64,000 nt of DNA, from assembly GCA_032718475.1 (NCBI GenBank), contig JAUCBJ010008373.1:1-64000 (forward strand), written 5' to 3'. The position numbers were made by a program, and so were the translations under genes. The DNA is from Nemertoderma westbladi. Lineage: Eukaryota; Xenacoelomorpha; Nemertodermatida; Nemertodermatidae. The notes below the pieces were generated by a model that ran no database searches, had not been told where the DNA came from, and was given only the letters and a program-made list of their open reading frames with translations. How positions within the stretch are numbered: the stretch's first letter is position 1; each line of letters starts with the position of its first letter. Shown one piece after another: positions 63,762-64,000 of this stretch.

Positions 63762-64000
63762 CTCGCGCTGTAAGTTACCCCTCGCTCTCTGCACTCGTTC
63801 GGAAACAGTTTGCTGGTGCGACTCCGTCCGGTTAAGTCCTGTGTGACCATTGGTTTAGTTAAACTGAGATCCTGATAGGCGAAAGTAACCCTCTTTCCGT
63901 TTGGTAGTTCGAACTCCTCCGGTCGCAGGGTGTCTAAAATCTTCCGGAAGCCGATATTACACATCCAGTTGTAGCTCTCGACGTGCGGTTTCACGAGGTT
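63762..64000 (-). CDS. POLR1B: RNA polymerase I subunit RPA2, upstream exon (partial)
   Basis: The exon runs off the window end; the frame is open to base 64000. It encodes ~79 residues near the N-terminus, including KPHVESYNWM and NECRERGVTYSAR, matching the region of POLR1B just before the conserved W.L.G motif. Only a few dozen N-terminal residues of the protein should lie outside the window. Confidence 0.9.

Overview
The window reads as a metazoan nuclear genome, most likely a marine invertebrate. It holds a BEL/Pao retrotransposon (a lineage known only from animals), a Ty3/Gypsy element, LINE reverse-transcriptase remnants, many small DNA-transposon relics and long satellite arrays. Host genes lie far apart. 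POLR1B has introns with canonical GT..AG ends; the other three host genes (an aminotransferase/TtcA fusion, a dienelactone hydrolase and RPL39) have uninterrupted coding sequence. The species cannot be named from the sequence. The palindrome TAGGCCTA is strikingly frequent.

Layout. 1-379 is the 3' part of an LTR. 380-2754 holds 19-bp and ~50-bp tandem arrays and homopolymer runs. 2755-23295 is a single, very large (20.5 kb) BEL/Pao element bounded by a 5-bp target duplication (CTTGC). It carries ~1.1-1.2 kb LTRs, a 1.95-kb leader, an unusually long gag N-terminus, zinc knuckles, protease, RT, RNase H and integrase (5827-13977), a 3.8-kb non-coding spacer with a minisatellite, and an additional ~4.25-kb coding module (17760-22014) of unknown function directly before the polypurine tract and 3' LTR. 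23301-30674 is repeat-rich: a TTAA-associated non-autonomous element, two retroelement C-terminal remnants and simple repeats. 30675-35772 is a Gypsy element with apparently identical 221-bp LTRs and a 5-bp duplication (ATAGG).

37460-40435 is a 991-codon intronless gene fusing a PLP-dependent class V aminotransferase/cysteine-desulfurase-like domain to a TtcA-like PP-loop tRNA-thiolation ATPase. 42355-42924 is a 570-bp Mutator-like non-autonomous element with a 9-bp duplication. 43468-44265 encodes a dienelactone hydrolase family protein. 44.9-49.5 kb contains foldback elements, a diverged tandem duplication, a mariner-like 694-bp element and a 941-bp almost perfect hairpin. 50226-50381 encodes ribosomal protein L39 (51 aa). 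51.6-55.5 kb is satellite DNA (a ~55-bp family interrupted by a MITE-bearing block, then a 22-bp GGTACGGTACC array). 56487-64000, minus strand, is most of POLR1B, the second-largest subunit of RNA polymerase I, in three exons. Its 3.56-kb intron holds a 39-bp minisatellite and a LINE RT remnant.

The best candidate for something undescribed is the giant BEL/Pao element with its extra, non-envelope-like 3' coding module. The next is the desulfurase-TtcA fusion, which would join sulfur donor and tRNA thiolation enzyme in one chain. All statements come from reading the sequence by eye; no database search was run.
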